The position numbers were made by a program, and so were the translations under genes. The notes under the pieces are model-generated. The model had not been told where the DNA came from, ran no database searches, and saw only the letters and a list, made by a program, of their open reading frames with translations. Below are positions 36,543 through 45,789 of a DNA stretch of 64,000 nucleotides, in pieces. Each line of letters starts with the position of its first letter. Position 1 is the stretch's first letter. The stretch comes from Methanohalophilus mahii DSM 5219 (GTDB taxonomy: Archaea; Halobacteriota; Methanosarcinia; Methanosarcinales; Methanosarcinaceae), in the NCBI RefSeq assembly GCF_000025865.1, contig NC_014002.1:1798001-1862000 (forward strand). The letters are read 5' to 3'.

Positions 36543-37556
36543 ATGGATATAGAAACAAGAAAAGTACAGCAAACCGGAGGTTCTACATACATTATCTCCC
36601 TCCCAAAACCCTGGGCACAGAGAATGGGAGTTGAAGCCGGCTCCAGAGTATCCGTCAGAAACCAACCTGATGGGTCCCTTAATATAGCCACTCTGGATAC
36701 CACAACAAAACCCAAAAAACGTAAGATGGAAATCACCAATTACAAGGGAGAAGGCCTGATACGTAACATAATTGCCGCCTATGTTGCCGGTTATGATCTT
36801 ATCGAACTTGTTTCCCCAAGAATACTTGCCGAACAGAAAAAAATAATACGTGAAGTTTGCCACAAATTGATCGGCCCTGAAATCATCGAGGAAACTTCCA
36901 AAAGTGTCCTCATACAGGATTTACTCAACCCTGAAGAAGTTTCCATCAAAAAAAGTATCCGCAGGATGTACCTTATTTCCACTTCTATGCACAAGGACGC
37001 CATCCAGTCCCTCAGGACCGGTGAAAAAGACCTTGCACTTGATGTAATGCTCAGGGATGATGAAGTGGACAGATTGTTTTTGCTTATCTCAAAGCAGTTC
37101 CGCTCCCTGTTCAGAGGTACACGTCTTGCCGATACCACAGAGACATCCATTGATGAATATCATGATTTCCGACTTGTTGCAAGTTCCCTGGAAAGGATTG
37201 CAGACCATGCCCACAGAATCGCAGGAGTTACCAGAAAACTGCAAGGGCCTGTTCCCGAAGAAATAATGGAACCTATAGAAAAGGCGAGCGAGGATGCACG
37301 CAGCACTGTGGAAGCGGCAATTGATGCCCTTTATGGTTGTGATGTGAAACTGGCGAATAAAACCATTGATAACATACAGCACATAAAAACCGATATTGAC
37401 AAACTCAATGCATCCTTTATGAAACTAAAAGATGTAGGGACTGTGGTCGGGCTGGGAACCGTGGCCGATAGTATAGAGAGGACAGCAGAATATGGGACAA
37501 ATATTGCTGAGACTGCTATAAATATGTCCATCGCCACTACAGAGGAAAGTGCCTGA
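36543..37556 (+). CDS. PhoU-domain regulator with N-terminal AbrB/SpoVT DNA-binding domain
   Basis: The 337-residue protein fuses a SpoVT/AbrB-type swapped-hairpin domain (residues 4-50, GGSTYIISLPKPWAQRMGV) to a two-repeat PhoU-like helical bundle (about residues 110-330). The E/DxxxD metal clusters of PhoU occur in LRDDEVDRLFLLI and LERIADHAHRI. PhoU proteins restrain phosphate uptake and phosphate sensing; the archaeal fusion suggests direct DNA binding. No pst transporter is nearby. AGAGGG touches the ATG, and the promoter geometry points to a leaderless transcript. Confidence 0.87.
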   Translation: MDIETRKVQQTGGSTYIISLPKPWAQRMGVEAGSRVSVRNQPDGSLNIATLDTTTKPKKRKMEITNYKGEGLIRNIIAAYVAGYDLIELVSPRILAEQKKIIREVCHKLIGPEIIEETSKSVLIQDLLNPEEVSIKKSIRRMYLISTSMHKDAIQSLRTGEKDLALDVMLRDDEVDRLFLLISKQFRSLFRGTRLADTTETSIDEYHDFRLVASSLERIADHAHRIAGVTRKLQGPVPEEIMEPIEKASEDARSTVEAAIDALYGCDVKLANKTIDNIQHIKTDIDKLNASFMKLKDVGTVVGLGTVADSIERTAEYGTNIAETAINMSIATTEESA

Positions 37557-37638
37557 ATTGAAAAACAGACGCTTATTTATATAATGATAATATCAGAAAC
37601 CAAGAGGACAATTCCCACATTATAAATGGAGGAAATAG

Positions 37639-38274
37639 ATGGGAGTAATAAGATCATTGAAAAGAAACTTCACAGGTTTCCTGAAGAAAATGCTCAATAA
37701 AAAAAGTGCAAGGATTGGCATTTATGGACCCCCAAATGCAGGCAAGACCACCCTTGCAAACCGCATACTTCGTGACTGGACAGGAGATGCTATGGGATCA
37801 GTATCCAATGTCGCACACGAAACACGTCGTGCCAGGAGGAGAGAAGGAGTAACTATCAAAGGCAATGGTAATTCACTGTCACTTGATATTATAGATACTC
37901 CCGGTCTTGCCACAAAGATAGATTTCCATGAATTCATGGAGCAGGGGATGAGTGAAGCAGAATCTAAACGCAGAGCAAAAGAAGCCACCGAAGGAGTTAT
38001 TGAAGCGGTCAAATGGCTGGAAAACCTTGACGGTATAATCCTTGTAATGGATGCAACCGAGGACCCGTTTACACAGGTAAATGTCACTGTCATAGGAAAT
38101 ATGGAAGCTCGTGGTCTTCCGCTCTTAATCGCTGCCAACAAGATCGATCGTGAAGATTCATCGCCTTCAACAATAAGGGAAGCGTTCCCCCAGCATCCAC
38201 TCGTTGCCATATCTGCCCTTGAAGGAAAGAACATTGATACTCTTTATGAGGAAATTGCAAAGAGATTTGGGTGA
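37639..38274 (+). CDS. Era-like small GTPase
   Basis: This 211-residue protein is one G domain with a 22-residue basic N-terminus: G1 GPPNAGKTTL (about residues 30-39), G3 DTPGL, G4 NKID, G5 SALEG. An insertion after G3 (KIDFHEFMEQGMSEAESKRRAKEAT) is unlike Era or Der. GGAGG precedes the ATG. It heads a close series with a DUF2073 gene six bases downstream, a pairing found throughout euryarchaea (known in haloarchaea near replication origins). Cellular role unknown. Confidence 0.86.
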   Translation: MGVIRSLKRNFTGFLKKMLNKKSARIGIYGPPNAGKTTLANRILRDWTGDAMGSVSNVAHETRRARRREGVTIKGNGNSLSLDIIDTPGLATKIDFHEFMEQGMSEAESKRRAKEATEGVIEAVKWLENLDGIILVMDATEDPFTQVNVTVIGNMEARGLPLLIAANKIDREDSSPSTIREAFPQHPLVAISALEGKNIDTLYEEIAKRFG

Positions 38275-38280
38275 TTTGAA

Positions 38281-38640
38281 ATGCAGGGTATTCAAATGGA
38301 TTTACTTTCAGAGGATCGTCTTGCAAGGATGAGCCCTGTGGAAAAGGTTCGTTTCATCATTGATGAAGTCAAAAACGGCAAAATCCTTGTACTTGAAAGA
38401 GGACTCAGTCCTGAAGAGGAAGCCAACCTTATCGAGATGACAATGACACAAATAGCACCTGATGAATTCTCAGGTATCGAAATGGAGACATATCCAGCCC
38501 ATGAAACAAAGTCTTTTTTGGGAAAACTTTTCAACAAAGGTCCAAAAGGCAGACTGACCCTTATTGGTCCGGCCGATCAGCTCAAGACCCTTAAGAAAGA
38601 CAGGGATATGATTACAGCATTGGTTTCCTCAAACAGATAA
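38281..38640 (+). CDS. DUF2073 family protein
   Basis: This 119-residue soluble protein matches DUF2073, with LARMSPVEKVRFIIDEVKNGKILVLERGL and ending in LIGPADQLKTLKKDRDMI. The family occurs only in archaea, next to the Era-like GTPase, so a physical pairing is likely. In haloarchaea a zinc-ribbon protein often makes a third partner; here the next gene has no such ribbon. It lies six bases after the GTPase gene. Confidence 0.82.
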   Translation: MQGIQMDLLSEDRLARMSPVEKVRFIIDEVKNGKILVLERGLSPEEEANLIEMTMTQIAPDEFSGIEMETYPAHETKSFLGKLFNKGPKGRLTLIGPADQLKTLKKDRDMITALVSSNR

Positions 38641-38654
38641 GCGTTGTTTAAACT

Positions 38655-39164
38655 ATGGAATCCATAGAAAGAGACATAAAGGGAAATACCATCAACCAAT
38701 CCATTTCATCTTATGAAATGGGAAGAGATGACGTCAATGTCATTTGTACCTATGGAAAAATATCGGTGTGGTTTGGCAGGCAGACTCCTGAAGTAGTGGT
38801 TGGGAGAATCCTTATTTCTATTTCCCGGATTGATAAATCCGCTGTCCATGAAGTGGAGATCGTTTGTCCTTTTGAGAAAATAACAGAATATGAAAGTCAC
38901 GGCTATATATTGGTATCCTATGCTAAATGTGAAGGTGGTTACAGAGCTACATTCCACATCCCCTTCTATAACAAAAAAGCCCTTTTCTTTTTTGCAGAAC
39001 ATATCGTCAGAAAATTGCAGCAGAGAGATGTAAAAATAGATATATACTGGAACGGGGACGATTCCGACATCACCCGATTAACAGAGAATCTCAAAGAAAT
39101 TGATGACTGGAAAGTAAAAAACATAAATTACAAGGATAACAGTAAAGAAAAACAGGAGAAATAA
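38655..39164 (+). CDS. conserved hypothetical protein of the GTPase/DUF2073 series
   Basis: This 169-residue protein was not recognised. It is a soluble alpha/beta protein with scattered Cys (CTYG, CPFEK, KCEGG), an aromatic middle (NKKALFFFAEHI) and a lysine-rich tail. It lies 14 bases after the DUF2073 gene and five bases before the hexuloisomerase gene, so it is almost certainly part of the same transcript and may work with the GTPase. Confidence 0.65.
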   Translation: MESIERDIKGNTINQSISSYEMGRDDVNVICTYGKISVWFGRQTPEVVVGRILISISRIDKSAVHEVEIVCPFEKITEYESHGYILVSYAKCEGGYRATFHIPFYNKKALFFFAEHIVRKLQQRDVKIDIYWNGDDSDITRLTENLKEIDDWKVKNINYKDNSKEKQEK

Positions 39165-39169
39165 GGAAT

Positions 39170-39772
39170 ATGAATACCTGTAATGAATGTGAACACCTCA
39201 CATTATCCATGGAATTGATGGCCGACCACATAAAGAACATAGCACAGAGGCTTGACAAGGAAAGTATCAAAAAAACCATTGAGTATATAATGGATGCAGA
39301 TTCCATTTTTATAATGGGAGCGGGGAGATCCGGCCTTGTTGGGAAAGCTTTTGCCATGCGCCTTATGCACCTGGGATTTAAAAGTTATGTCGTAGGAGAA
39401 TCCACAACCCCTGCGGTACACAAAAACGATGTAGTAATTGCCATATCCGGATCAGGTGAAACACGTTCAGTATCCGACCTGGGAAGAATTGCAAAGGATA
39501 TAGGAGCAACCCTGATAACAGTAACCTCCAACAGGGATTCCACACTTGGCCATATATCAGATGCAACCCTGGAAATACATGGACGCAGCAAGGAAGATGC
39601 CGGTGGCTACCTTGAAAGACATATGAGAGGAGAATATTCCCACCTCACACCCCTGGGCACCTCTTTTGAAATTTCTTCCCTTGTATTCCTTGATGCCCTT
39701 GTTGCAGAATTGATCTTTATCACAGGTGCATCAGAAGCTGACCTTAAATCGCGCCACACCAAACTGGAGTGA
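39170..39772 (+). CDS. hxlB: 6-phospho-3-hexuloisomerase (SIS domain)
   Basis: This 200-residue SIS-domain enzyme has the sugar-phosphate loops MGAGRSGLVGKAFAMRL (about residues 49-65) and ISGSGETRSV, and the terminal SHLTPLGTSFEISSLVFLDALVAEL block typical of HxlB. It interconverts hexulose-6-phosphate and fructose-6-phosphate in the ribulose monophosphate pathway, which archaea use backwards for ribose-phosphate supply with release of formaldehyde. The partner synthase (Hps/Fae) is not in this window. The first ten residues add two Cys (CNEC). Confidence 0.9.
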   Translation: MNTCNECEHLTLSMELMADHIKNIAQRLDKESIKKTIEYIMDADSIFIMGAGRSGLVGKAFAMRLMHLGFKSYVVGESTTPAVHKNDVVIAISGSGETRSVSDLGRIAKDIGATLITVTSNRDSTLGHISDATLEIHGRSKEDAGGYLERHMRGEYSHLTPLGTSFEISSLVFLDALVAELIFITGASEADLKSRHTKLE

Positions 39773-39775
39773 AAC

Positions 39776-40882
39776 ATGTTTGCCGGGAAATTCTCGCAGA
39801 GAGTACATGAAATTGATATATCCGGCATCCGCAAGATATTCGAAGCGGCCGGATCGGATGCCATCAATCTGGGATTGGGCCAGCCGGATTTCGACACACC
39901 CGAACATGTCAAAAAGGGTGCAATCGATGCCATAAACGAAGGATTTACAGGCTATACCCTTGGACCCGGCACCATAGAACTCAGGGAGGCACTGAGCAAA
40001 AAGTTCCGGGAAGAAAATTCAATTGCAACCACACCAGATGATATAATCGTAACATCCGGTGCCTCAGAGGGCCTGGAAATCGCACTTGCATCATTGGTAA
40101 ACCAGGGTGATGAAGTTCTTCTTGCAGATCCTGGTTTCGTATCATATTCATCCCTTACAGGAATCATGGGAGGGAAAAGTATCGGTGTGCCCCTGTCCGA
40201 TGACCTGAGAATGCAACCTGAAGATGTGATGGAAAAGATCACATCAAAAACCAAAGCTTTTATCGTGAATTCCCCCTCCAACCCCACAGGAGCGGTCCAG
40301 ACGGAAAAGGACATGAAAGGTTTTGCCGAGATTGCAGATGATTACAACCTGGCACTGATTTCTGATGAGGTCTATGAACATTTCATCTATGAAGGAGAAC
40401 ATGTCAGTCCTGCCCGGTATTCTGATAATGTAATTACCGTGAATGCAACTTCAAAGACCTATGCGATGACCGGCTGGAGACTGGGATACGTAACCGCTTC
40501 TTCAGAATATATCCAGCAAATGTTAAAAGTTCATCAATATGTACAGGCATGTGCATGTTCCATATCCCAGAGGGCTGCCCTTGAGGCCATTCAGGGACCA
40601 CTTGACCCGGTTGTACATATGCGCGAAGAATTCAAAAAGCGCAGGGATGTTCTCCTAGAAGGGCTCAATGATATGGGTATCAAATGCCACAAGCCCGCGG
40701 GTGCATTTTATGCATTCCCCGAAGTCGAACCTGAATACGCCCAGCAACTTATCTCAAAAGGAGTGGTGGTTGTGCCGGGTGAAGCATTCGGCGAAGGTGG
40801 TACAGGGCATATGCGAATATCATATGCCACCTCCATGCAAAACATAAAAAAAGCAATGGAAATTATGAAAGAGACACTTTAA
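39776..40882 (+). CDS. class I/II aminotransferase (aspartate aminotransferase-like)
   Basis: This 368-residue fold-type I PLP enzyme has the N-terminal INLGLGQPDFDTPEHV block, the cofactor contacts SNPTGAV and SDEVYEHF, the Schiff-base lysine in ATSKTYAMTGWRLGY (about residue 228) and the carboxylate-binding Arg in GHMRISYA. It transfers amino groups between an amino acid and 2-oxoglutarate, probably aspartate or aromatic acids. It follows hxlB by three bases, so it appears translationally linked, and converges with the NOG1-like gene. Confidence 0.9.
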   Translation: MFAGKFSQRVHEIDISGIRKIFEAAGSDAINLGLGQPDFDTPEHVKKGAIDAINEGFTGYTLGPGTIELREALSKKFREENSIATTPDDIIVTSGASEGLEIALASLVNQGDEVLLADPGFVSYSSLTGIMGGKSIGVPLSDDLRMQPEDVMEKITSKTKAFIVNSPSNPTGAVQTEKDMKGFAEIADDYNLALISDEVYEHFIYEGEHVSPARYSDNVITVNATSKTYAMTGWRLGYVTASSEYIQQMLKVHQYVQACACSISQRAALEAIQGPLDPVVHMREEFKKRRDVLLEGLNDMGIKCHKPAGAFYAFPEVEPEYAQQLISKGVVVVPGEAFGEGGTGHMRISYATSMQNIKKAMEIMKETL

Positions 40883-40883
40883 A

Positions 40884-41834
40884 TTATTCTTCCAGGCGCT
40901 CGAGTAACAATGAAAGCGCCTCATCTATTCCTTCACCGGAGAGTGTGGACATTTCAATATCCACTTTAACCGTATTGTTTTCAAAAAGATCCAATTTATT
41001 TGCAGCTACCAGCACAGGCAATCCAAAATTATTCCGTACATCATCAAGCAATTTTACCTGCTGGGATATTTCATAGCCACAGGTTTCACTGGGATCAAGG
41101 ATGAAAATTACCACTGCATCAAGATATTTCAGAGCAGTAATAGCCTGCATTTCCACTTCGTTGCGATCCGACATCGGGCGATCGAGCAGACCGGGAGTGT
41201 CAATTACCTGATAGCGGTTATACCCTCGCATAAAGTGACCAATCGTAACACCCTTGGTTGTAAAGGGATACGAAGCAACCTCCGGTCTTGCATCGGTGAC
41301 AGCAGCCACAAAACTCGACTTACCCACATTGGGATACCCGGCCACAACTATTGTGGGTTCTTCCCTCACATCCGGCAACTTGCGAAGCTTGTTTCGGGCT
41401 TCATTCAGATATAAAAGGTCCTTCTTTATGGATGAAATGACAGAAGCCATCCTGCCAAAAGCTTCTTTTCTCACCTGTGGTGATGAAGAGGCACCCCTCA
41501 TTTTCTGGACATATTCCCTGGAGAGATCATGGATCTTATAGGATGCCCAGTCAAGCCGCGATAAGGATTGCCTCATCCTGTCGACATCCACAAGAATCTG
41601 GGCCAGTTCATAATAAAAAGGAGGGATGGTTTCAAAACTGGGAAACCTCCTCACAATGTTGGAGAGATTATCAGTCAGGATGTTACCTGCAGTAAGTACC
41701 ATTGATTCATCTGCTTTCAGAGCAGCCTCCCTACCTTTTCTCTCCTTACCTGCATTTGCACGACTGGCCCGCCTGAAAGCCTTGTCCACAAGTTCATCTT
41801 CTGTAGGTACTGTACTAATCTTCTCAAATATCAT
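40884..41834 (-). CDS. NOG1-type GTPase
   Basis: The 316-residue protein has an N-terminal helical NOG1 domain (about residues 1-140, with FPSFETIPPFYYELAQILV) and a G domain: G1 GYPNVGKSS, G2 TTKGVT, G3 DTPGLLDRP, G4 NKLD, G5 STLSGEG. Eukaryotic Nog1 works in 60S ribosome assembly, and the archaeal form probably has a similar role. ATG 41834 was chosen because GGAAGGT lies nine bases before it; the open frame continues 66 bases further. Confidence 0.9.
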   Translation of the reverse strand: MIFEKISTVPTEDELVDKAFRRASRANAGKERKGREAALKADESMVLTAGNILTDNLSNIVRRFPSFETIPPFYYELAQILVDVDRMRQSLSRLDWASYKIHDLSREYVQKMRGASSSPQVRKEAFGRMASVISSIKKDLLYLNEARNKLRKLPDVREEPTIVVAGYPNVGKSSFVAAVTDARPEVASYPFTTKGVTIGHFMRGYNRYQVIDTPGLLDRPMSDRNEVEMQAITALKYLDAVVIFILDPSETCGYEISQQVKLLDDVRNNFGLPVLVAANKLDLFENNTVKVDIEMSTLSGEGIDEALSLLLERLEE

Positions 41835-41951
41835 GATGTGATTACCTTCCGATTGCGACAAACACAAGTAAGATATATAGTCTTTATTCTGCAAAAACAC
41901 TATTTATAAATACAGCTTTTGATTATTTCTTATTATAAAACGGTGGTCATC

Positions 41952-42827
41952 ATGGAACTTACTCCAATTCAGAAAGAAATACTAATTGCATTGATAAACT
42001 TACAACGTCAGAAAGATTCGGCTGTTAAAGGGGAAGAGATCGCCGATCTGATTGACCGTAATCCAGGAACTGTCCGCAACCAGATGCAGTCTCTGAAAAT
42101 GCTCGGACTCGTAGAAGGAGTACCTGGTCCAAAAGGAGGGTACCGTGCCACAGGTACCGCCTATGAAGCTCTTTGTGTCACATCCATGGAACATGAAGCA
42201 ATTGTGCCCATCTATCGTAACGGGGAACTTGTACAGGGAGCTACAGCTGCTGAGATTATATTCACAACTGTCAGGCATCCCGAACTTTGCAATGGCAGAA
42301 TCAAAGTAATAGGCAATGTACGCAATTTCCTCGAAGGAGATCAGGTACAGGTAGGCCCGACACCTGTAAACAGGCTGACAGTCCGCGGGGAAATTGTAGG
42401 CAGGGATGATACTGAAAATTCCCTTCTTTTCTCAATAAACGAAATGGTTTCACTACCCAAAAAATCCGTCAAACATTACATAACTCACCAGCCAATTTAT
42501 GTGAGTGTTAATTCAACCATCCAGGAGGCTGCTCGTATACTGGTAAGCAACAATATACATGGTGCACCTGTGGAAGATAACGGTAAGATGGTCGGGATTG
42601 TGACGTTCACAGACATCGGAGAAGCTCTTGCGAGCGGAAAAATGACCCTTAAAGTCAAAGACATTATGACAAAGGAACTGATCACCATTAACGGAAATTC
42701 TTCTCTCAGTGATGCAGTCCAGATTTTCAATAAGTACGATATCGGAAGACTTGTGGTAACACTCAACGACGAGCCAGCAGGCCTGTTATCAAAAACCGAT
42801 GTACTCCACGAACTTGCCGTTTACTGA
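41952..42827 (+). CDS. transcriptional regulator with HTH and CBS-pair domain
   Basis: The 291-residue protein starts with a winged helix (residues 3-65, LIDRNPGTVRNQMQSLKMLGLV), then a middle beta domain of about 100 residues, and two CBS repeats (about residues 175-290, MVGIVTFTDIGEAL and PAGLLSKTDVLHEL). Such archaeal regulators (COG2524 type) likely sense adenine nucleotides or SAM through the CBS pair. GGTGGTC precedes ATG 41952, and TATTTATAAATA near 41901-41912 is a suitable TATA box. It is divergent from the NOG1-type gene. Confidence 0.87.
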   Translation: MELTPIQKEILIALINLQRQKDSAVKGEEIADLIDRNPGTVRNQMQSLKMLGLVEGVPGPKGGYRATGTAYEALCVTSMEHEAIVPIYRNGELVQGATAAEIIFTTVRHPELCNGRIKVIGNVRNFLEGDQVQVGPTPVNRLTVRGEIVGRDDTENSLLFSINEMVSLPKKSVKHYITHQPIYVSVNSTIQEAARILVSNNIHGAPVEDNGKMVGIVTFTDIGEALASGKMTLKVKDIMTKELITINGNSSLSDAVQIFNKYDIGRLVVTLNDEPAGLLSKTDVLHELAVY

Positions 42828-42831
42828 GATG

Positions 42832-43125
42832 TCAGTGCCGTCTGCCTTTCATCTCAGCAGATATCTCATCCAGGGTAATATTGTTGGCTGAAAGCATGAC
42901 CAGCATGTGGAAAAACAAATCGCAGGATTCCTCAATAATCCTGTCCTTCTGTCCATTTTTTGCTGCAAGGATTACTTCGGTGGACTCTTCGCCTATTTTT
43001 TCCAGAATCTTATCCATTCCCTTGTTGTGTTTCAGGAGAGAACATACATAAGAACCCTCAACTGCGTTTTCTTTGCGATCTTCTATAACATCATATACAT
43101 CTTCTAGAACTGAAATTGAACTCAT
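42832..43125 (-). CDS. hisE: phosphoribosyl-ATP pyrophosphohydrolase
   Basis: This 97-residue MazG-like protein catalyses the second step of histidine synthesis. It has GSYVCSLLKHNKGMDKILEKIGEESTEVILAAK with the EExxE metal site and the matching ExxD in IIEESCDLFFHMLV. No hisI is fused or adjacent, as is usual in archaea. The only other his gene seen is the hisF fragment at the far end of the window. Confidence 0.94.
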   Translation of the reverse strand: MSSISVLEDVYDVIEDRKENAVEGSYVCSLLKHNKGMDKILEKIGEESTEVILAAKNGQKDRIIEESCDLFFHMLVMLSANNITLDEISAEMKGRRH

Positions 43126-43254
43126 TGATAATCACTCCCTGAAGAAAGGAATACAAGTTTTCCAAAGGATATATGGTATTATATGATTTTCCCTCCTTAA
43201 ACAGCCAATGCCTATATATGCTTGCAAAAAATAAATTAAATGAGGAAGAGGTAA

Positions 43255-43686
43255 ATGATACCTTTCCAAGGAGTCAGAAAAATGATAGGGGAAAATATGC
43301 AGGTAAAAGATGCAATGAGCAGAGGAGTGGTTACAGTGCCAATGGATGCAACCGCAGCAGAGGTTGCAGAAACAATGGCAAATCGTGATGTTTCTGCTGT
43401 TGTAGCAGTTGACGAAAATGGTGAAACCTTTGGATTTGTTTCCGAAATGGATATTCTCTCCAGACTCGGAGACAAAAACTGGGAGATTGCTTCAATAGAG
43501 GACCTTATGGCATCATCTGTTGAAACCGTGAATCCGGGTATGAAACTAAAGGATGCGGCAAAACAGATGGCTGAAAAACACATACATCGCCTGATAGTAA
43601 TGTCAGAGGATAAAGTCGGTGCGTCCTACAGGCCAATTGGGATACTGAGCCCGATAGACGTCATAAAATATCTTTTCAGAAAATAA
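43255..43686 (+). CDS. CBS-pair domain protein
   Basis: The 143-residue protein consists of two CBS repeats (VKDAMSRGVVTVPMDATAAEVAE and IEDLMASSVETVNPGMKLKDAAK), which typically bind adenosyl groups. Three starts are possible: ATG 43255, ATG 43282 behind GGAG, and ATG 43297 behind AGGGG; the domain needs only the last. CCTATATATGC at about 43209-43219 is a good TATA box. Partner enzyme unknown. Confidence 0.82.
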   Translation: MIPFQGVRKMIGENMQVKDAMSRGVVTVPMDATAAEVAETMANRDVSAVVAVDENGETFGFVSEMDILSRLGDKNWEIASIEDLMASSVETVNPGMKLKDAAKQMAEKHIHRLIVMSEDKVGASYRPIGILSPIDVIKYLFRK

Positions 43687-43689
43687 ATA

Positions 43690-43759
43690 GGATGACGTTG
43701 GAAGAAAAACCAATATGACGGGATACCTTTTTAGCTTTTCAGCCAACGTCTTATCATCC
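43690..43759. repeat. long inverted repeat between convergent genes
   Basis: GGATGACGTTGG at 43690-43701 pairs with CCAACG plus TCATCC at 43743-43759, interrupted by a five-base bulge. The loop is 41 bases and includes CCTTTTTAGCTTTTC. It lies between the convergent CBS-protein and aconitase-family genes, so it may be a shared terminator or the fold of a small RNA. Confidence 0.45.
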
Positions 43760-43808
43760 AATTAACATTGGCAAATATATTTTTTGTGGTCTCCCGTCTA
43801 CTGCTTAC

Positions 43809-45095
43809 TTATATTTTTCTTGGATCGGTTATTTCACCTGTCAATGCAGCAGCTGCGGCTGTAGCAGGGGAACCCAGATATACAAAGGATTCAGCACTTC
43901 CTTCCCTGCCACGGAAATTCCTGTTGGAAGTTGCCAGTCCAACTTCACCGTCACCCAGAAGACCAAACGAGCCACCCATGCACGGTCCACAACATGCAGA
44001 CTCCACAATTGCACCGGCTTCCATGAACTGTTCTATATAGCCGGCCCTGAGGGCTTTCATGTATTCAGTCCTTGAAGCAGGGATGATCAGAAGCCTTACA
44101 CCCTCTGCAACAGGTTCATCACCCATCATATTGGCAACAATTTCAAGGTCTTCGAACCTGCCGTTGGTACAGGAGCCCACAAATACCTGATCCACTTTTG
44201 TTCCTTCTACTTCGGAAACGGGCTTTACATTATCAACATTGTGAGGACAGGCAAGCTGTGGCTCCAGGTTCGATACATCGTAGTGACGGACATCCAGATA
44301 GTCTGCACCGCCATCGGAAGCCCAATATGGATCAAGCTTATATCCGGGAATCCTTTCCTGAAGATATTTTTCGGTAACAACATCCGGTTCGATTATACCT
44401 GCCTTTCCTCCCATCTCTATAGCCATATTGGACATGGTCATCCTTTCGGAGATAGAAAGGGAACGTACTGTCGAGCCTGCATATTCGGCAGCCATGTATC
44501 TTGCACCCTCAACACCCACATCGCCTATCAGGTGTAGGATGAGGTCCTTGGAATAAACCCTCTCGGGTAGTTTTCCTTCAACCTCAAAACGAATGGTCTG
44601 GGGAACGCGGAACCAGAGTTTGCCTGAAGCAAGCACAGCAGCCATATCAGTCGAGCCAACACCGGTGGAAAAAGCACCCAGAGAACCATAGGCACATGTA
44701 TGTGAATCCGAACCTACTACTAAATCGCCGGGTTTCACATGTCCCTTTTCCGGCACCACCTGATGACAGACCCCTTCATAAACGTCATAATTGAGAATAT
44801 TCTGTTCCTTTGCAAACTCACGCAGCATAATGTGATTCTTTGCTGCATGGAGAGAATCGGCCGGAACCTGATGGTCAAACAGGATTACAATCTTGCTGGG
44901 ATCCCACACTTTTTTCTCTTCCCTGCCTTTCATGATTTCATAGAAACCATCTACAGCCAGTGGACCGGTGATGTCATGGGTCATTGCAAGGTCAATATTA
45001 GCAAGGACAAAGTCCCCGGCTTTGACTTCCTTGCCCGATGCCCGGGAAAATATCTTTTCTGAAATTGTCATTGGATGAGAGTCATTGGCAGACAT
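43809..45095 (-). CDS. aconitase-family large subunit (3-isopropylmalate dehydratase or homoaconitase)
   Basis: The 428-residue protein has the [4Fe-4S] ligands Cys in GSCTNGR and the Cys-x-x-Cys of CCGPCMGG, and the substrate-binding [23 protein letters not shown]. In methanogens two paralogues exist: LeuC for leucine and HacA for the 2-oxosuberate part of coenzyme B. The large subunit alone does not decide; the small subunit is not in this window. Start ATG 45095 is preferred over a TTG 12 bases upstream. Confidence 0.88.
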   Translation of the reverse strand: MSANDSHPMTISEKIFSRASGKEVKAGDFVLANIDLAMTHDITGPLAVDGFYEIMKGREEKKVWDPSKIVILFDHQVPADSLHAAKNHIMLREFAKEQNILNYDVYEGVCHQVVPEKGHVKPGDLVVGSDSHTCAYGSLGAFSTGVGSTDMAAVLASGKLWFRVPQTIRFEVEGKLPERVYSKDLILHLIGDVGVEGARYMAAEYAGSTVRSLSISERMTMSNMAIEMGGKAGIIEPDVVTEKYLQERIPGYKLDPYWASDGGADYLDVRHYDVSNLEPQLACPHNVDNVKPVSEVEGTKVDQVFVGSCTNGRFEDLEIVANMMGDEPVAEGVRLLIIPASRTEYMKALRAGYIEQFMEAGAIVESACCGPCMGGSFGLLGDGEVGLATSNRNFRGREGSAESFVYLGSPATAAAAALTGEITDPRKI

Positions 45096-45146
45096 GATAA
45101 TCAGCAAAAATAATGTGTGATATAATTAATAAACCAATCGATAGAA

Positions 45147-45782
45147 TCATATTTCATCGGGTTTCCATTTACCCCTGCTATCATGTACAATCATTTTATA
45201 ATCAGCAGCAGGCCGGGATACCAGAAATAATAATCCCTCATTAAAGTGCCTATAGGTCATCAGAGTATCCCGAAGTTCAATAATATAGCGTTGTAACACT
45301 TCATTTGCAAGCCTGCGCGCATGATAAAAGGGTAAAAAACCACCCTTACCACCACATTCAGAAATTTCCATCTTGCCTTCTGCGATATAGAAAGGGTAGG
45401 TCCTGCAGAGAAGGGGCCTGAAGGGATATATGGTACATCCGGCATCACCCAGAAAGACACACTCTCCATTTGTTTTCCTTTTAAGCCTCCAACCAAATGT
45501 ATGTACATTACCTTCAGTATCTGCCAGAAACATATTTTCTTCTGCTACCGTCGGTTCAATAGTATCTATATTGCCACTTTTTTTCAAGTTGCCAATATCA
45601 AAATAGGTTAGCAGTACGCTGTTATCTCCTGTGGAAAACGTGCAGCACCTGCCACACCCACTGCATCTGAAACCGGTACAGGCTATTTCCACGACCAGAT
45701 CATGAATAGATATAGAACTAGAGTCCAGGACCTGCTTTTCCAGATCCTTCAAAATAAGTGAGCGATATTCTTTTTCTTTCAT
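45147..45782 (-). CDS. YkgJ-type cysteine cluster protein
   Basis: The 211-residue protein has the cluster CTGFRCSGCGRCC (about residues 31-43), then CVFLGDAGCTIYPFRPLLCRTYPFY, the YkgJ/UPF0153 pattern that likely binds zinc or an iron-sulfur cluster. Total Cys count is high. It starts seven bases after the DHH-domain gene ends, suggesting one transcript. Function is unknown; some relatives act in metal or flagellar assembly. Confidence 0.83.
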   Translation of the reverse strand: MKEKEYRSLILKDLEKQVLDSSSISIHDLVVEIACTGFRCSGCGRCCTFSTGDNSVLLTYFDIGNLKKSGNIDTIEPTVAEENMFLADTEGNVHTFGWRLKRKTNGECVFLGDAGCTIYPFRPLLCRTYPFYIAEGKMEISECGGKGGFLPFYHARRLANEVLQRYIIELRDTLMTYRHFNEGLLFLVSRPAADYKMIVHDSRGKWKPDEI

Positions 45783-45789
45783 TCAGATC

